A model generated the notes under the pieces. The model was not told the origin of the DNA and ran no database searches. It saw nothing but the letters and a program-made list of their open reading frames with translations. Below, in pieces: positions 18,253 through 27,878 of a stretch of DNA of 64,000 nt (within the stretch, counting starts at the first letter, position 1; the number at the start of each line of letters is the position of its first letter). This DNA is from JAVBOW01 sp031550615 (GTDB lineage: Bacteria; Bacteroidota; Bacteroidia; Bacteroidales; Rikenellaceae), in assembly GCA_031550615.1 (NCBI GenBank), contig JAVBOL010000005.1:1-64000 (forward strand). The letters run 5' to 3'. The position numbers and the translations under genes are program-made.

Positions 18253-19596
18253 TCAGAGCCTTTTACGCAGAGCCTCGCCCTCTTTCTCAAAGCCTGGCTT
18301 GTCCAGCAGCGCGAACATGTTCTTCTTGTAGGCCTCTACGCCCGGCTGGTCGAAAGGATTCACGCCGAGCATGTAACCGCTTATGCCGCAAGCCTTCTCG
18401 AAGAAGTAGAGCAGCGCCCCGATCCAATACGCGCTGATCTCGGGCAGCGATATCTTCAGGTTGGGCACACCGCCGTCGACGTGCGCCAGCATAGTGCCGA
18501 GTTCGGCCATGCGGTTCACTTCGCTGATGCGTTTGCCGGCAAGGAAATTGAGTCCGTCGAGGTTTTCGCCGTCGGCTTCGATGACCACTTTGTGGGCGGC
18601 CTGGCCGACCGAGATCACGGTTTCGAACAGGGTGCGCTCACCGTCCTGGATGTATTGCCCCATCGAGTGCAGATCGGCCGTAAGGGTTACGCTGGCGGGG
18701 AAGATACCCTTGCCCTCCTTGCCCTCGCTCTCGCCGTAGAGCTGCTTCCACCACTCGGCGATATATTGCAGTTTAGGCTCGTAGCTGGCGAGTATCTCGA
18801 TTTTGAACCCATTGGCGTAAAGGGCGTTGCGCGCAGCGGCATATTGCTCGGCGATATTCTCCTCAAAGGGCACGCCCGGGGCGGTGGCGGCTTCCATATC
18901 GGCTGCGCCACGGACGAATTCGGCGATATCGACACCTGCGACGGCCATGGGCAGCAGACCAACGGGGGTCAGCACGGAGAAACGGCCTCCCACGTTGTCG
19001 GGAATGACGAACGAGCGGTAGCCGTGGCCCATAGAGAGGGTTTTGAGCGCCCCGCGCGCGGCGTCGGTAACAGCCACAATGCGCGTGGCGGCCTCCTGCT
19101 TGCCGTAGCGCCTCTCGACTTCGGCTTTCAGCAGACGGAAGGCGATGGCCGGCTCGGTGGTCGTGCCCGATTTGGAGATCACCACAACGCCGATAGAGTA
19201 GGGCTTCAGGGCCTCCATGAGCTCATAGGTGTAGTCCTCGCTGATGTTCTGCCCGGCGAATACCACCACGGGGTCGCGGCGCGTCTTGTGCAGGGCGGCG
19301 AAACTATCCGAAAGTGCCTCCAGCACGGCTTTCGCACCGAGGTACGATCCGCCGATACCCACCACGACGACCACTTCGGCCTTATCGCGCAGCATTTTGG
19401 CCGCGTCGGCGATCTCGGCGACCTGACCGGGGGTGATCGACGAGGGGAGCGCCACCCAGCCCAGGAAGTCGTTGCCTTCCCCCTTGCCGCTGTGCAGCAG
19501 TTCGTTGGCGGCTTTGGCCTTGGCGGCCAGACCCGTTATCTGGGATTGTTTCGCGCCGGTTCCGGCTTTAGAGTGGTCTACCGTGATCTTTTTCAT
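18253..19596 (-). CDS. pgi: Glucose-6-phosphate isomerase
   Basis: Interconverts glucose-6-phosphate and fructose-6-phosphate in glycolysis. The 447-residue form is of the shorter class found in Bacteroidota, Firmicutes and others. VVVVGIGGSYLGAKAVLEAL and VISKSGTTTEPAIAFRLLK are the sugar-isomerase signatures, and QLYGESEGKEGKGIFP the later active-site region. It starts 2 bases after the gpsA stop. Confidence 0.96.
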   Translation of the reverse strand: MKKITVDHSKAGTGAKQSQITGLAAKAKAANELLHSGKGEGNDFLGWVALPSSITPGQVAEIADAAKMLRDKAEVVVVVGIGGSYLGAKAVLEALSDSFAALHKTRRDPVVVFAGQNISEDYTYELMEALKPYSIGVVVISKSGTTTEPAIAFRLLKAEVERRYGKQEAATRIVAVTDAARGALKTLSMGHGYRSFVIPDNVGGRFSVLTPVGLLPMAVAGVDIAEFVRGAADMEAATAPGVPFEENIAEQYAAARNALYANGFKIEILASYEPKLQYIAEWWKQLYGESEGKEGKGIFPASVTLTADLHSMGQYIQDGERTLFETVISVGQAAHKVVIEADGENLDGLNFLAGKRISEVNRMAELGTMLAHVDGGVPNLKISLPEISAYWIGALLYFFEKACGISGYMLGVNPFDQPGVEAYKKNMFALLDKPGFEKEGEALRKRL

Positions 19597-19598
19597 GG

Positions 19599-20600
19599 CT
19601 ATATGAGTTTATCGGTTAATTTTCGCATCTCATCCGCTGCATTGGCGTTGGCATACAATATATTGTACACCATGTCGGAAATGGGCATGCCGATACCGTA
19701 GCGGCGGCCTATCGGCCAGATGCACGCTGCCGCGTAGTACCCCTCGGCGACCATTTTCATCTCCGCTTTGGCGCTCTGCACCGAATACCCCTTGCCGACC
19801 ATAACGCCCAGCGTGCGGTTGCGGCTGAATTGCGAGTAGGAGGTCACCAGCAGGTCGCCCAGGTAGGCCGACGCCGACACGTTGCGCCCCTCGGCGGGGA
19901 ACGCCCCGGCAAGGAAGCGGTCCATTTCGGTGTTGGCGTTGGAGATCAGCACGGCGATGAAGTTGTCGCCGTAGCCCAGTCCCAGCGCTATGCCGGCGGC
20001 TATGGCGTATATATTTTTAAGTATCGAGGCGTATTCGACCCCGAATATGTCGTCGGAATGGTTCACGCGGATGAATTCGCACTCCAGTCCGCGCGCGATC
20101 CTCTCGGCCAGCGACTTGTAGTGGGTCGCGACGGTCAGGTATGATAACCTTTCGAGTGCGACCTCCTCGGCGTGGCAGGGCCCGGTTATTATGCCGATCC
20201 GCTCGAAAGGCACCCCGTAGGCCTGGTTGACGTATTCGGCGACGGTGACATTCTCGGGGGTGACAATGCCTTTGATCGCCGAGATGACGAACTTGCCGGT
20301 CAGGGGCTCGGTGAGCGTTTCGAGGGTGGTCTTCAGGAAGGCGGACGGGGTGGCCAGCAACACCACCAGCGAGTTGCGCACGGCCTGGTCGATATCTGCG
20401 CACAGGGTAAGGTGCGGCGAGTGGAAATGCACGTCGCTCAGGTATTTGGGATTGTTGCCGTGGGTGGCGATATGTTCGCGCACGGCGTCGTTGCGCACAT
20501 ACCACGACACATGGATACCTGCATGCAATAGTATCTTAACGAGGGCCGTGGCCCAGCTTCCGTGACCTATGACGGCCCACTTTATCTGCCTGTTGACCAA
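19599..20600 (-). CDS. gpsA: Glycerol-3-phosphate dehydrogenase (NAD(P)+)
   Basis: Makes sn-glycerol-3-phosphate for phospholipids. From the TTG at 20600 it is 333 residues; there is no ATG near the N-terminus. A longer TTG start at 20654 is possible in frame but lies upstream of the -7 box at 20635-20628, so I reject it. GHGSWATALVK (12-22) is the dinucleotide-binding motif; GITGPCHAEEVALERLS-like and NTEMDRFLAGAFP later regions match GpsA. It heads the minus-strand run gpsA-pgi-AsmA-like. Confidence 0.92.
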   Translation of the reverse strand: MVNRQIKWAVIGHGSWATALVKILLHAGIHVSWYVRNDAVREHIATHGNNPKYLSDVHFHSPHLTLCADIDQAVRNSLVVLLATPSAFLKTTLETLTEPLTGKFVISAIKGIVTPENVTVAEYVNQAYGVPFERIGIITGPCHAEEVALERLSYLTVATHYKSLAERIARGLECEFIRVNHSDDIFGVEYASILKNIYAIAAGIALGLGYGDNFIAVLISNANTEMDRFLAGAFPAEGRNVSASAYLGDLLVTSYSQFSRNRTLGVMVGKGYSVQSAKAEMKMVAEGYYAAACIWPIGRRYGIGMPISDMVYNILYANANAADEMRKLTDKLI

Positions 20601-20627
20601 GATTGAAATTAGGTGTTGTTGCAACTG

Positions 20628-20654
20628 CAAATGTAGGCAAATTTTGTTAAACAA
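20628..20654 (-). promoter_or_regulatory. Promoter of gpsA
   Basis: Read on the minus strand, TTG at 20654-20652 and TACATTTG at 20635-20628 lie 16 bases apart, slightly shorter than the usual spacing. It places the transcript start near 20620, just before the TTG codon chosen for gpsA. It is divergent from the purH promoter that starts 3 bases away. Confidence 0.55.
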
Positions 20655-20656
20655 AT

Positions 20657-20690
20657 TTTGTGTAAAAGCCGAGGGTTTTTCGTACCTTTG
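20657..20690 (+). promoter_or_regulatory. Promoter of purH
   Basis: TTTG at 20657-20660 and TACCTTTG at 20683-20690 with 22 bases between match the Bacteroidota consensus. The GTG start of purH is 33 bases downstream. Confidence 0.7.
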
Positions 20691-20722
20691 CCCGATAATG
20701 TAAATCAGTAAAGTTTTTTCAC

Positions 20723-22243
20723 GTGAAGAAGATCAAAAGCGCACTTATCTCGGTCTATCATAAAGACGGACTCGACCAAATCATACGCCGACTGGCAGCG
20801 GACGGAGTGAAATTTTACTCCACCGGGGGAACGCAAACATTTATCGAGAGCCTCGGGCTGGAGTGCACCGCGGTGGAATCGCTTACCGGATACCCCTCTA
20901 TCCTGGGCGGCAGGGTAAAGACCCTACACCCGGGCGTTTTCGGCGGCATACTCGCCCGCCGCGGGCTGCAGGGCGATTTGGAGCAGTTGGCCGAATATAA
21001 AATCCCCGAAATAGACCTTGTGATCGTAGACCTCTATCCCTTCGAGGCCACGGTGGCATCGGGCGCTGAGGAGCAGGATATCATCGAGAAGATCGACATA
21101 GGCGGCATCTCGCTGATCCGCGCAGGGGCCAAGAACTTCAAGGACGTGGTTATCATCGGCAGCCAGGCGCAATACGGCGAACTTTTCGACGTGATCCAGG
21201 CACAGGCCAGCGCCACGACCATCGAGCAGCGCCGCCGCTTCGCAGCCTACGCCTTCTCGGTCAGCTCCCATTACGACTCGGCGATCTTCAACTACTTCAA
21301 CCGCGTGGAGGATATCCCCGCATTCCGCGCCAGTTACGACAACGCCGTTACGCTGCGCTACGGCGAGAACCCCCACCAACAGGCCACCTTCTTCGGCGAC
21401 CTGGACGGCATGTTCGAAAAGCTGTGGGGCAAGGATATCTCCTATAACAATATGCTGGACATCGACGCGGCTATTGCGCTTTGCAACGAATACACCGAGC
21501 CCACCTTCGCGATCCTCAAGCATAACAACGCATGCGGACTGGCCTCGCGCCCCACGCTCCTGGAGGCCTGGACGGACGCGCTGGCCGGCGACCCCGTGTC
21601 GGCTTTCGGCGGTGTGCTGATCTGCAACCGCGAGATCGACCCCGCGACGGCGGAAGAGGTAAATAAACTCTTCTGCGAGGTCGTCCTCGCCCCGGGCTAC
21701 GCCCCCGAGGCGCTCGAAACGCTCAAAAGCAAGAAAAACCGCATCATACTCAAACTCAAAAACACCGACCGCGGCCAGATGCAGTACCGCAGCCTTCTGA
21801 ACGGCGTGGCCGTGCAGGGACGCGACGCTAAGGTGGGTGGCGTGGATTCCGAAATGGAGCTCAAGACCAAGACGGTGCCCACGGCAAGCGAGAAACTGAG
21901 TCTGGTGTTCGCCAACAAGATCGTCAAACACTCGAAGAGCAACGCCATCGTGCTGGCCAAAGACGGTATGATGCTGGCCAGCGGAGTGGGGCAGACATCA
22001 CGCGTGGATGCCCTGCGACAGGCTATTGCCAAGGCGCAGAGCTTCGGCTTCGACCTGAAAGGCGCCGTGATGGCCTCGGACGCCTTCTTCCCCTTCGCCG
22101 ACTGTGCGGAGATCGCCCACAAAGCGGGGATCACCGCCATAATACAGCCCGGCGGCTCCGTGCGCGACCAGGACAGCATCGACTACTGCGACGCAAACGG
22201 CATGAGCATGGTGTTCACATCAATACGACATTTTAAGCATTAA
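20723..22243 (+). CDS. purH: Bifunctional AICAR transformylase / IMP cyclohydrolase
   Basis: Catalyses the last two steps of IMP synthesis. The 506-residue protein starts at GTG (MKKIKSALISVYHKDG), has STGGT and GGRVKTLHPGVFGGILARR in the N-terminal cyclohydrolase domain, and YGENPHQQATFF, KHNNACGLA and SDAFFPFADC in the transformylase domain. The length and order are normal. It is preceded by its own promoter and followed 10 bases later by mreB. Confidence 0.97.
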   Translation: MKKIKSALISVYHKDGLDQIIRRLAADGVKFYSTGGTQTFIESLGLECTAVESLTGYPSILGGRVKTLHPGVFGGILARRGLQGDLEQLAEYKIPEIDLVIVDLYPFEATVASGAEEQDIIEKIDIGGISLIRAGAKNFKDVVIIGSQAQYGELFDVIQAQASATTIEQRRRFAAYAFSVSSHYDSAIFNYFNRVEDIPAFRASYDNAVTLRYGENPHQQATFFGDLDGMFEKLWGKDISYNNMLDIDAAIALCNEYTEPTFAILKHNNACGLASRPTLLEAWTDALAGDPVSAFGGVLICNREIDPATAEEVNKLFCEVVLAPGYAPEALETLKSKKNRIILKLKNTDRGQMQYRSLLNGVAVQGRDAKVGGVDSEMELKTKTVPTASEKLSLVFANKIVKHSKSNAIVLAKDGMMLASGVGQTSRVDALRQAIAKAQSFGFDLKGAVMASDAFFPFADCAEIAHKAGITAIIQPGGSVRDQDSIDYCDANGMSMVFTSIRHFKH

Positions 22244-22253
22244 TAGATATCAG

Positions 22254-23273
22254 ATGGGATTATTCTCTCTTACACAGGAACTTGCTATTGACCTTGGCAC
22301 TGCCAATACGGTCATTATCCACAATGGCAAGATCGTGGTCGACGAGCCTTCTATCGTTGCGCTCGAGCACCACACCAACAAGCCCGTTGCGATAGGTAAC
22401 GCCGCCAAACTGATGGATGGCCGCACCAACCCCAACATAATCACAAAGCGCCCCCTGAAGGACGGTGTGATCGCCGACTTCCACGCCACGGAGGTGATGC
22501 TGCGCGGGATGATAAAGAAGGTCAAGATGAGCGGACACCTCTTCTCGCCTTCGCTCAAGGTGGTTATCTGCATACCCTCGGGCTCGACCCCGGTCGAGAT
22601 CCGCGCCGTGCGCGACTCAGCCGAGCATGCCGGGGGCCGCGAGGTGTTCATGATCTACGAACCGATGGCCGCAGCACTGGGCGCGGGCCTCGACGTGGAA
22701 GCGCCCGAAGGCAACATGATCGTCGACATAGGCGGCGGCACGACCGAGATCGCATGTATCTCGCTGGGCGGCATCGTCTGCTCGGAGAGCATCAATGTGG
22801 CTGGCGACATATTCAACGAAGAGATACGCTCTTACGTGCGCAGCCAGCACAACCTGCGCATCGGCGAACGCACGGCGGAGAATATCAAGATAGCCGTGGG
22901 CGCAGCCGTGCCCGAGCTGGAGGACGAGCCGGAAGATTTCATCTATACCGGCCCCAATATCCTCACCGCGCTGCCCTCGACCCTCTCGCTCTCGTACAGC
23001 GAGGTGGCCTACGCGCTGGAGCGTTCGCTGGTGAAGATCGACGCCGCCATCATGAAGGTGCTCGAAATGATCCCGCCCGAGCTTTATACCGACATCGTTA
23101 AGAAGGGTGTTTACCTGGCCGGCGGCGGTGCGCTGCTGCGCGGCCTGGACAAGCGCCTCTCGGAAAAGACCAACATACCTTTCATCGTGGCCGACGACCC
23201 CTTAAGGGCCGTTGCGCGCGGGACGAGCATAGCGCTCAAGAACATCAACAAGTTCTCGTTCCTGATGAAATAA
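22254..23273 (+). CDS. mreB: Rod shape-determining protein MreB
   Basis: Bacterial actin that organises lateral cell-wall synthesis at the inner membrane. The 339-residue protein has the phosphate-1 motif DLGTANTVI, the phosphate-2 motif DIGGGTTEIACISLGG, and AGGGALLRGLDKRLSEKT near the C-terminus. It opens the mreB-mreC-mreD-mrdA-rodA operon, so the organism is likely rod-shaped or at least elongating. Confidence 0.97.
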   Translation: MGLFSLTQELAIDLGTANTVIIHNGKIVVDEPSIVALEHHTNKPVAIGNAAKLMDGRTNPNIITKRPLKDGVIADFHATEVMLRGMIKKVKMSGHLFSPSLKVVICIPSGSTPVEIRAVRDSAEHAGGREVFMIYEPMAAALGAGLDVEAPEGNMIVDIGGGTTEIACISLGGIVCSESINVAGDIFNEEIRSYVRSQHNLRIGERTAENIKIAVGAAVPELEDEPEDFIYTGPNILTALPSTLSLSYSEVAYALERSLVKIDAAIMKVLEMIPPELYTDIVKKGVYLAGGGALLRGLDKRLSEKTNIPFIVADDPLRAVARGTSIALKNINKFSFLMK

Positions 23274-23285
23274 TCCTTTCAGGGT

Positions 23286-24116
23286 TTGCTGCGCCTCGTA
23301 CTTTTCCTCAAAAAGATCTACGTCCTGCTGCTGTTCGTGCTGCTGGAGGTGTTGAGTCTGCATTTTTATGCAAACTCTACGAGTTACACCCGTGCGAGCC
23401 TGTTGACAGCCTCCAACCGCTACGTAGGCTGGATCTATGCCGGGGCATCGAACATGGGACACTTTTTTACCCTGGGCCGCGAGAATAAAATGCTCACGGC
23501 AGAGGTGGCGCGTCTGCGCAACGAACTGGCAAGCTATGAGTCGGACACCTCGCGCATGAGGCTGACGATGGGTGAAACGCCCTATTTCTACACCACGGCC
23601 CGGGTGGTGGGCAACAGCATCACGCGCCAGGATAACTTCCTGACCCTTAATCGCGGCATACGCGACGACGTGGAGGCCAACATGGCCGTGATCTCGCCCG
23701 ATGGCTGCATCGTTGGTTACGTGCTTTCGTGCAACGATAAATTCTCGGCATGTATCTCGGTGCTCAACCGCTCGTTCCGCACCAGCGGACGCATCAAGGG
23801 TACCGACTACGTGGGCTCGGTGTGGTGGGATGGACGCAGCCCCGAGACGGTGATGCTCTCCGAGATCCCCAAATACGCCGAACTGCACAAGGGCGACACG
23901 GTGCGCACTTCGCACATCTCGGTCTTCTTCCCGCCCGACGTTATGATCGGCACGGTCGAGGAGTGGGATCTCAACCCGCAGACATATTCGTGGGACGTGA
24001 AGCTCAAACTCGCCACACGCCTCTCGTCGCTGCGCGACGTGGTGCTGGTGCGATATATGGACGCCGTGGAGCGCGCCGAATTGGAGTCGGCCACAGGATT
24101 TAATTCAAATAACTAA
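23286..24116 (+). CDS. mreC: Rod shape-determining protein MreC
   Basis: Periplasmic scaffold that activates PBP2/RodA. 276 residues from a TTG start 12 bases after mreB; no ATG is available nearby. A membrane helix spans about residues 8-27, a short coiled coil follows (ENKMLTAEVARLRNELASY), and the beta-rich MreC domain contains NFLTLNRGIRDDV and GCIVGYVLSC. mreD follows after 6 bases. Confidence 0.93.
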   Translation: MLRLVLFLKKIYVLLLFVLLEVLSLHFYANSTSYTRASLLTASNRYVGWIYAGASNMGHFFTLGRENKMLTAEVARLRNELASYESDTSRMRLTMGETPYFYTTARVVGNSITRQDNFLTLNRGIRDDVEANMAVISPDGCIVGYVLSCNDKFSACISVLNRSFRTSGRIKGTDYVGSVWWDGRSPETVMLSEIPKYAELHKGDTVRTSHISVFFPPDVMIGTVEEWDLNPQTYSWDVKLKLATRLSSLRDVVLVRYMDAVERAELESATGFNSNN

Positions 24117-24122
24117 ACCAGG

Positions 24123-24626
24123 ATGCCCCGCACGCTTCAATTCATAATAATGTTCGTGGTGGCGGTGCTGCTGCAAACGGTGCTGCTCGACAACCTGAGT
24201 TTCGGAGTGTGGTTCCATCCGTTGATCTACATCGCCTTTATCGCCCTGCTGCCCATGGAACTCGCCCCGGTGTGGGTGCTGTTGCTGGGTTTCGCGCTGG
24301 GCGGGGTGGTCGACCTGGTCAGCGGCGGGGCGGGCCTGAATACCTCGGCGACGCTGCTCACGGCATTTGCGCGCCCGCTGCTGCTGCGCACGGTGGTCGA
24401 TAAGGAGGATATGCGCGAGGGCGGGCTGCCCACCATCGATCTGCTGGGCACCAAGGGCTTTCTGCGCTACTGCATCTTCTTGTGCTCGGTGCATTGCCTG
24501 GCCTATTTCTCGCTTGAGGCGGCCACGTGGAGTTACTTTTACCTGACCCTGATACGTATCGTGATAAGCACGGCGGCTACCGTCGGGCTGGTCTATTTCT
24601 TTCAACTTTTCTACGCCGGGCGATGA
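24123..24626 (+). CDS. mreD: Rod shape-determining protein MreD
   Basis: Small polytopic partner of MreC, 167 residues, with about five hydrophobic segments (for example IIMFVVAVLLQTVLLDNL and VWVLLLGFALGGVVDLVSG). Sequence conservation in MreD is low, so the call rests on hydropathy, length and its position between mreC and mrdA. Its TGA overlaps the next ATG (ATGA). Confidence 0.9.
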   Translation: MPRTLQFIIMFVVAVLLQTVLLDNLSFGVWFHPLIYIAFIALLPMELAPVWVLLLGFALGGVVDLVSGGAGLNTSATLLTAFARPLLLRTVVDKEDMREGGLPTIDLLGTKGFLRYCIFLCSVHCLAYFSLEAATWSYFYLTLIRIVISTAATVGLVYFFQLFYAGR

Positions 24627-26437
24627 GCAACAACCGCAATATAATTTTGAAATGTGCGGTCGCGGTGCTTTTCATAGCGCTCGGGCTGCAGCTTTTCAAT
24701 ATACAGATCATCCAGGACCGGTACAAGGACCAGGCGGCCAATAACGCCCTGCGCTACGAGGTGCAGTATCCGCCGCGCGGGGAGATATATGACCGCAGGG
24801 GCGAATTTCTGGTGCAGAGTAAGGAGTCTTACGACCTGATGGCGGTGCCTGGCGACGTGACGCCATTCGATACGGTGCTGCTGAGCCAGATCACGGGGGT
24901 CTCGACCACAGAACTGGCGCGGCAACTAAAAAAGGCATGGCAATTCTCGCGCCGTCGTCCTTCGGTGATTATCAAGCAGATGCCCAAAGAGATGAAACTC
25001 CGCTTCGAAGAGCGGAGTTTTCCCGGTTTTTATACCGTATACCGTACGGTGCGTTCCTACCCGCGCAAGATCGCCGGCAACCTGCTCGGTTATGTGGGCG
25101 AGGTCAACGACCGCCACCTGGCCGCGGACGGTTACTACCGCCAGGGCGATTATGTGGGCATGAGCGGAGTTGAGCTCTCCTACGAGAAGGAGCTGCGCGG
25201 GCGTAAAGGCATACAGATCAATATGGTAGACGTGCACGGCGTGGCGCAGGGAAGCTACCGGGAGGGAATCTACGACACGATGGCCGTGCCGGGCCCTGCG
25301 ATCACGTGCACTATAGACTCACGTCTGCAAGCCCTTGGCGAAGAGCTTTTAAAGGGCAAAGTTGGCAGTATAGTGGCCATAGAACCAGCCACGGGCGAGG
25401 TTCTCGTGATGGCCAGCAGCCCCACGTACGACCCCGATGAACTGGTGGGGCGCGAGAGGGGCAACAACTACATGAAGTTGCTGGGTAACAAGCGACGTCC
25501 ATTGTTCAACCGCGCGGTGATGGCGAGTTATCCTCCCGGGTCTACCTTCAAACTTATAAACGGCCTTATTGGGCAGCAGGAGAGTGTGTTGACGCCACAA
25601 TCAGCATACCCGTGCTCGATGGGTTACGCATACGGCAACCGCAAGCTCGGCTGCCACCCCCACCCCTCGCCCCTGAAACTGCAGGCTGCGGTGCAGAATT
25701 CGTGCAACGCCTATTTCTGTTACGTTTTCCGCAACATCGTCGACAACCGCAAATATGGCGACGTTAAGAAGGGTTATGCCGTCTGGGAAGATTACGTGCG
25801 CAGTTTCGGTTACGGGCGCAGCCTGGAAACCGACTTCGCGGGCGAATTGAACGGGTACGTCCCCACGGCGGAATTTTACAATAAGCGCTACCGCAACAGC
25901 TGGAATTCGCTGACCGTGGTTTCGCTGTCGATAGGGCAGGGCGAACTGGGCGCTACGCCCCTGCAGATGGCCAACCTCGCCGCCACGGTCGCCAACCGCG
26001 GATATTACTACACCCCACATATCGTCAGCCGCATACACGACCGCGACTCTATCGACGCACGGTTCTACGTGCGCCATAAGACGATGGTCGACAGCCGCTA
26101 TTTCGACCCCATTGTCGACGGCATGTACGACGCGGTGCACAAGGACGGCGGCACGGCGCGCATAGCCGACGTTCCCGGGTTGGAGGTATGCGGCAAGACC
26201 GGTACGGCGCAGAACCCGCGCGGGGCGGACCACTCGACCTTCCTGTGTTTCGCCCCGAAGGATAACCCTAAGATCGCTGTTTCGGTCTATGTCGAGCACG
26301 GGCGCTTCGGCGCGACCGTGGCCGCACCTATCGCCAGCCTGATAATCGAGCAGTACCTTAACGACACTATACGCCGCCCCGACCTGGTGCAGTACATCAA
26401 AGATATGCACATAGCCTATCCAGCGTATGATAGATAA
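24623..26437 (+). CDS. mrdA: Penicillin-binding protein 2, elongasome transpeptidase
   Basis: Class B PBP that crosslinks peptidoglycan during elongation with RodA. 604 residues from the ATG overlapping mreD. A membrane helix spans about residues 7-27, and the PBP dimerisation domain follows with YPPRGEIYDRRG. The transpeptidase motifs are SxxK at 307-310 (PPGSTFKLI), SxN at 360-362 (NSCNAYFC) and KTG in EVCGKTGTAQNPR. The order matches PBP2. The end overlaps the rodA start by 11 bases. Confidence 0.96.
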   Translation: MSNNRNIILKCAVAVLFIALGLQLFNIQIIQDRYKDQAANNALRYEVQYPPRGEIYDRRGEFLVQSKESYDLMAVPGDVTPFDTVLLSQITGVSTTELARQLKKAWQFSRRRPSVIIKQMPKEMKLRFEERSFPGFYTVYRTVRSYPRKIAGNLLGYVGEVNDRHLAADGYYRQGDYVGMSGVELSYEKELRGRKGIQINMVDVHGVAQGSYREGIYDTMAVPGPAITCTIDSRLQALGEELLKGKVGSIVAIEPATGEVLVMASSPTYDPDELVGRERGNNYMKLLGNKRRPLFNRAVMASYPPGSTFKLINGLIGQQESVLTPQSAYPCSMGYAYGNRKLGCHPHPSPLKLQAAVQNSCNAYFCYVFRNIVDNRKYGDVKKGYAVWEDYVRSFGYGRSLETDFAGELNGYVPTAEFYNKRYRNSWNSLTVVSLSIGQGELGATPLQMANLAATVANRGYYYTPHIVSRIHDRDSIDARFYVRHKTMVDSRYFDPIVDGMYDAVHKDGGTARIADVPGLEVCGKTGTAQNPRGADHSTFLCFAPKDNPKIAVSVYVEHGRFGATVAAPIASLIIEQYLNDTIRRPDLVQYIKDMHIAYPAYDR

Positions 26438-27875
26438 CCGCCATACGGACAAAATGTTCGGCGCCATAGATTGGACGGCCGTGATGATATACGCCACCCT
26501 GGTGGTAATGGGGTGGCTCAATATCCACGCCGCGGTCTACAATGAGGCGCACGCCTCGCTGTTCGACCTCTCGCAGCGTTACGGGATGCAGATGATCTGG
26601 ATCGGGGTGTCCACTTTCGTCGCGCTGACGGTGCTGCTGGTGGACAGCAAATATTACCACATGTTGGCCTACCCCCTTTACGCCGCGACGCTGTTGCTGT
26701 TGGTGGCGGTTATCTTCGTAGGCAGCGAGGTCAACGGCGCACGCTCGTGGATCAAGCTCGGGCCCGTGGCGTTGCAGCCCTCCGAGTTTATGAAATTCGC
26801 CACGGCGCTGGCCCTGGCGCGCTATATGAGCCACTATTCATTCTCGTTGAAAAACCTGCACGATGTCGTGCGCGTGGGGCTGATACTGGGCATTCCGGCG
26901 CTGGTGATACTGTTGCAGAACGATACGGGAAGCGCGGTGGTATACGGTTCGTTTATTTTCATGCTCTACCGCGAAGGGTTTAACGGGTGGCTCTATGCCG
27001 TGATCGGGATGGTGATACTGCTTTTCGTGCTCTCGTTCCTGGTCGAGCCTTTCACGCTGCTCTTACTGCTTATCGCGGGCTGTGCCCTCGGGGTGGGATT
27101 GCAGAACCGCGTGCTGCGCGGCACGCTGATATACCTTGCGTCGATCGCGCTGGCCTCGATGCTGCTCTATATGGTCGGACAGGTGGCCGTAACCGGCGGA
27201 CTTAGCGTATATGCGTGCGTGTTGTCGAGCACGCTGGCCTCGCTGCCGGTATTGGCGGTTATAGCTTACCGCAGCCGCATGATGAACATTATGCGCTATA
27301 TCGCGCTGTTCTGCGGATCACTGATATTCGTGTTTTCGGTCGACTACGTTTTCGATAACGTGATGCAGGTGCACCAGCAGAAGCGCATCCTCGACCTGCT
27401 CGGGCTGGAAAGCGACCTCAAGGAGTGGGGGTATAACGTCAACCAGTCTAAAATAGCTATAGGGTCGGGCGGAGTGTTCGGCAAAGGATATATGAACGGG
27501 ACGCAGACCAAATTCAATTTCGTGCCTGAGCAGAGCACCGACTTCATATTCTGCACGGTGGGCGAAGAGTGGGGTTTTGTGGGCTCGATAGTGGTGCTGG
27601 GGCTATTCTGCGCCCTGATATACCGCCTTATGCGAATGGGAGAGAGGCAGCAGGAGGCATTCGGGCGCGTTTACTGTTACTCGGTGGCCTCGATATTCCT
27701 GTTCCACGTCTTTATCAACGTGGGAATGACCATCGGGCTGGTGCCGGTGATCGGCATACCTCTGCCGATGTTCAGCTATGGCGGGTCGTCACTGATCGCT
27801 TTCACGCTGCTGTTTTTCGTGGCGGTGAAACTCGACGCTTCAAAGCGTGAGAATTCTACTTACTTAGACTTTTAA
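26427..27875 (+). CDS. rodA: Peptidoglycan glycosyltransferase RodA
   Basis: SEDS-family polymerase of the elongasome. 482 residues with about ten or more hydrophobic segments. The conserved SEDS stretches GARSWIKLGPVALQPSEFMK, QNDTGSAVVYGSFIF, and QSTDFIFCTVGEEWGFVGS followed by IPLPMFSYGGSS are all present. It is longer than E. coli RodA (370) through an added central region, usual in Bacteroidota. It ends 3 bases before the Ca2+ ATPase. Confidence 0.95.
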   Translation: MIDNRHTDKMFGAIDWTAVMIYATLVVMGWLNIHAAVYNEAHASLFDLSQRYGMQMIWIGVSTFVALTVLLVDSKYYHMLAYPLYAATLLLLVAVIFVGSEVNGARSWIKLGPVALQPSEFMKFATALALARYMSHYSFSLKNLHDVVRVGLILGIPALVILLQNDTGSAVVYGSFIFMLYREGFNGWLYAVIGMVILLFVLSFLVEPFTLLLLLIAGCALGVGLQNRVLRGTLIYLASIALASMLLYMVGQVAVTGGLSVYACVLSSTLASLPVLAVIAYRSRMMNIMRYIALFCGSLIFVFSVDYVFDNVMQVHQQKRILDLLGLESDLKEWGYNVNQSKIAIGSGGVFGKGYMNGTQTKFNFVPEQSTDFIFCTVGEEWGFVGSIVVLGLFCALIYRLMRMGERQQEAFGRVYCYSVASIFLFHVFINVGMTIGLVPVIGIPLPMFSYGGSSLIAFTLLFFVAVKLDASKRENSTYLDF

Positions 27876-27878
27876 ATT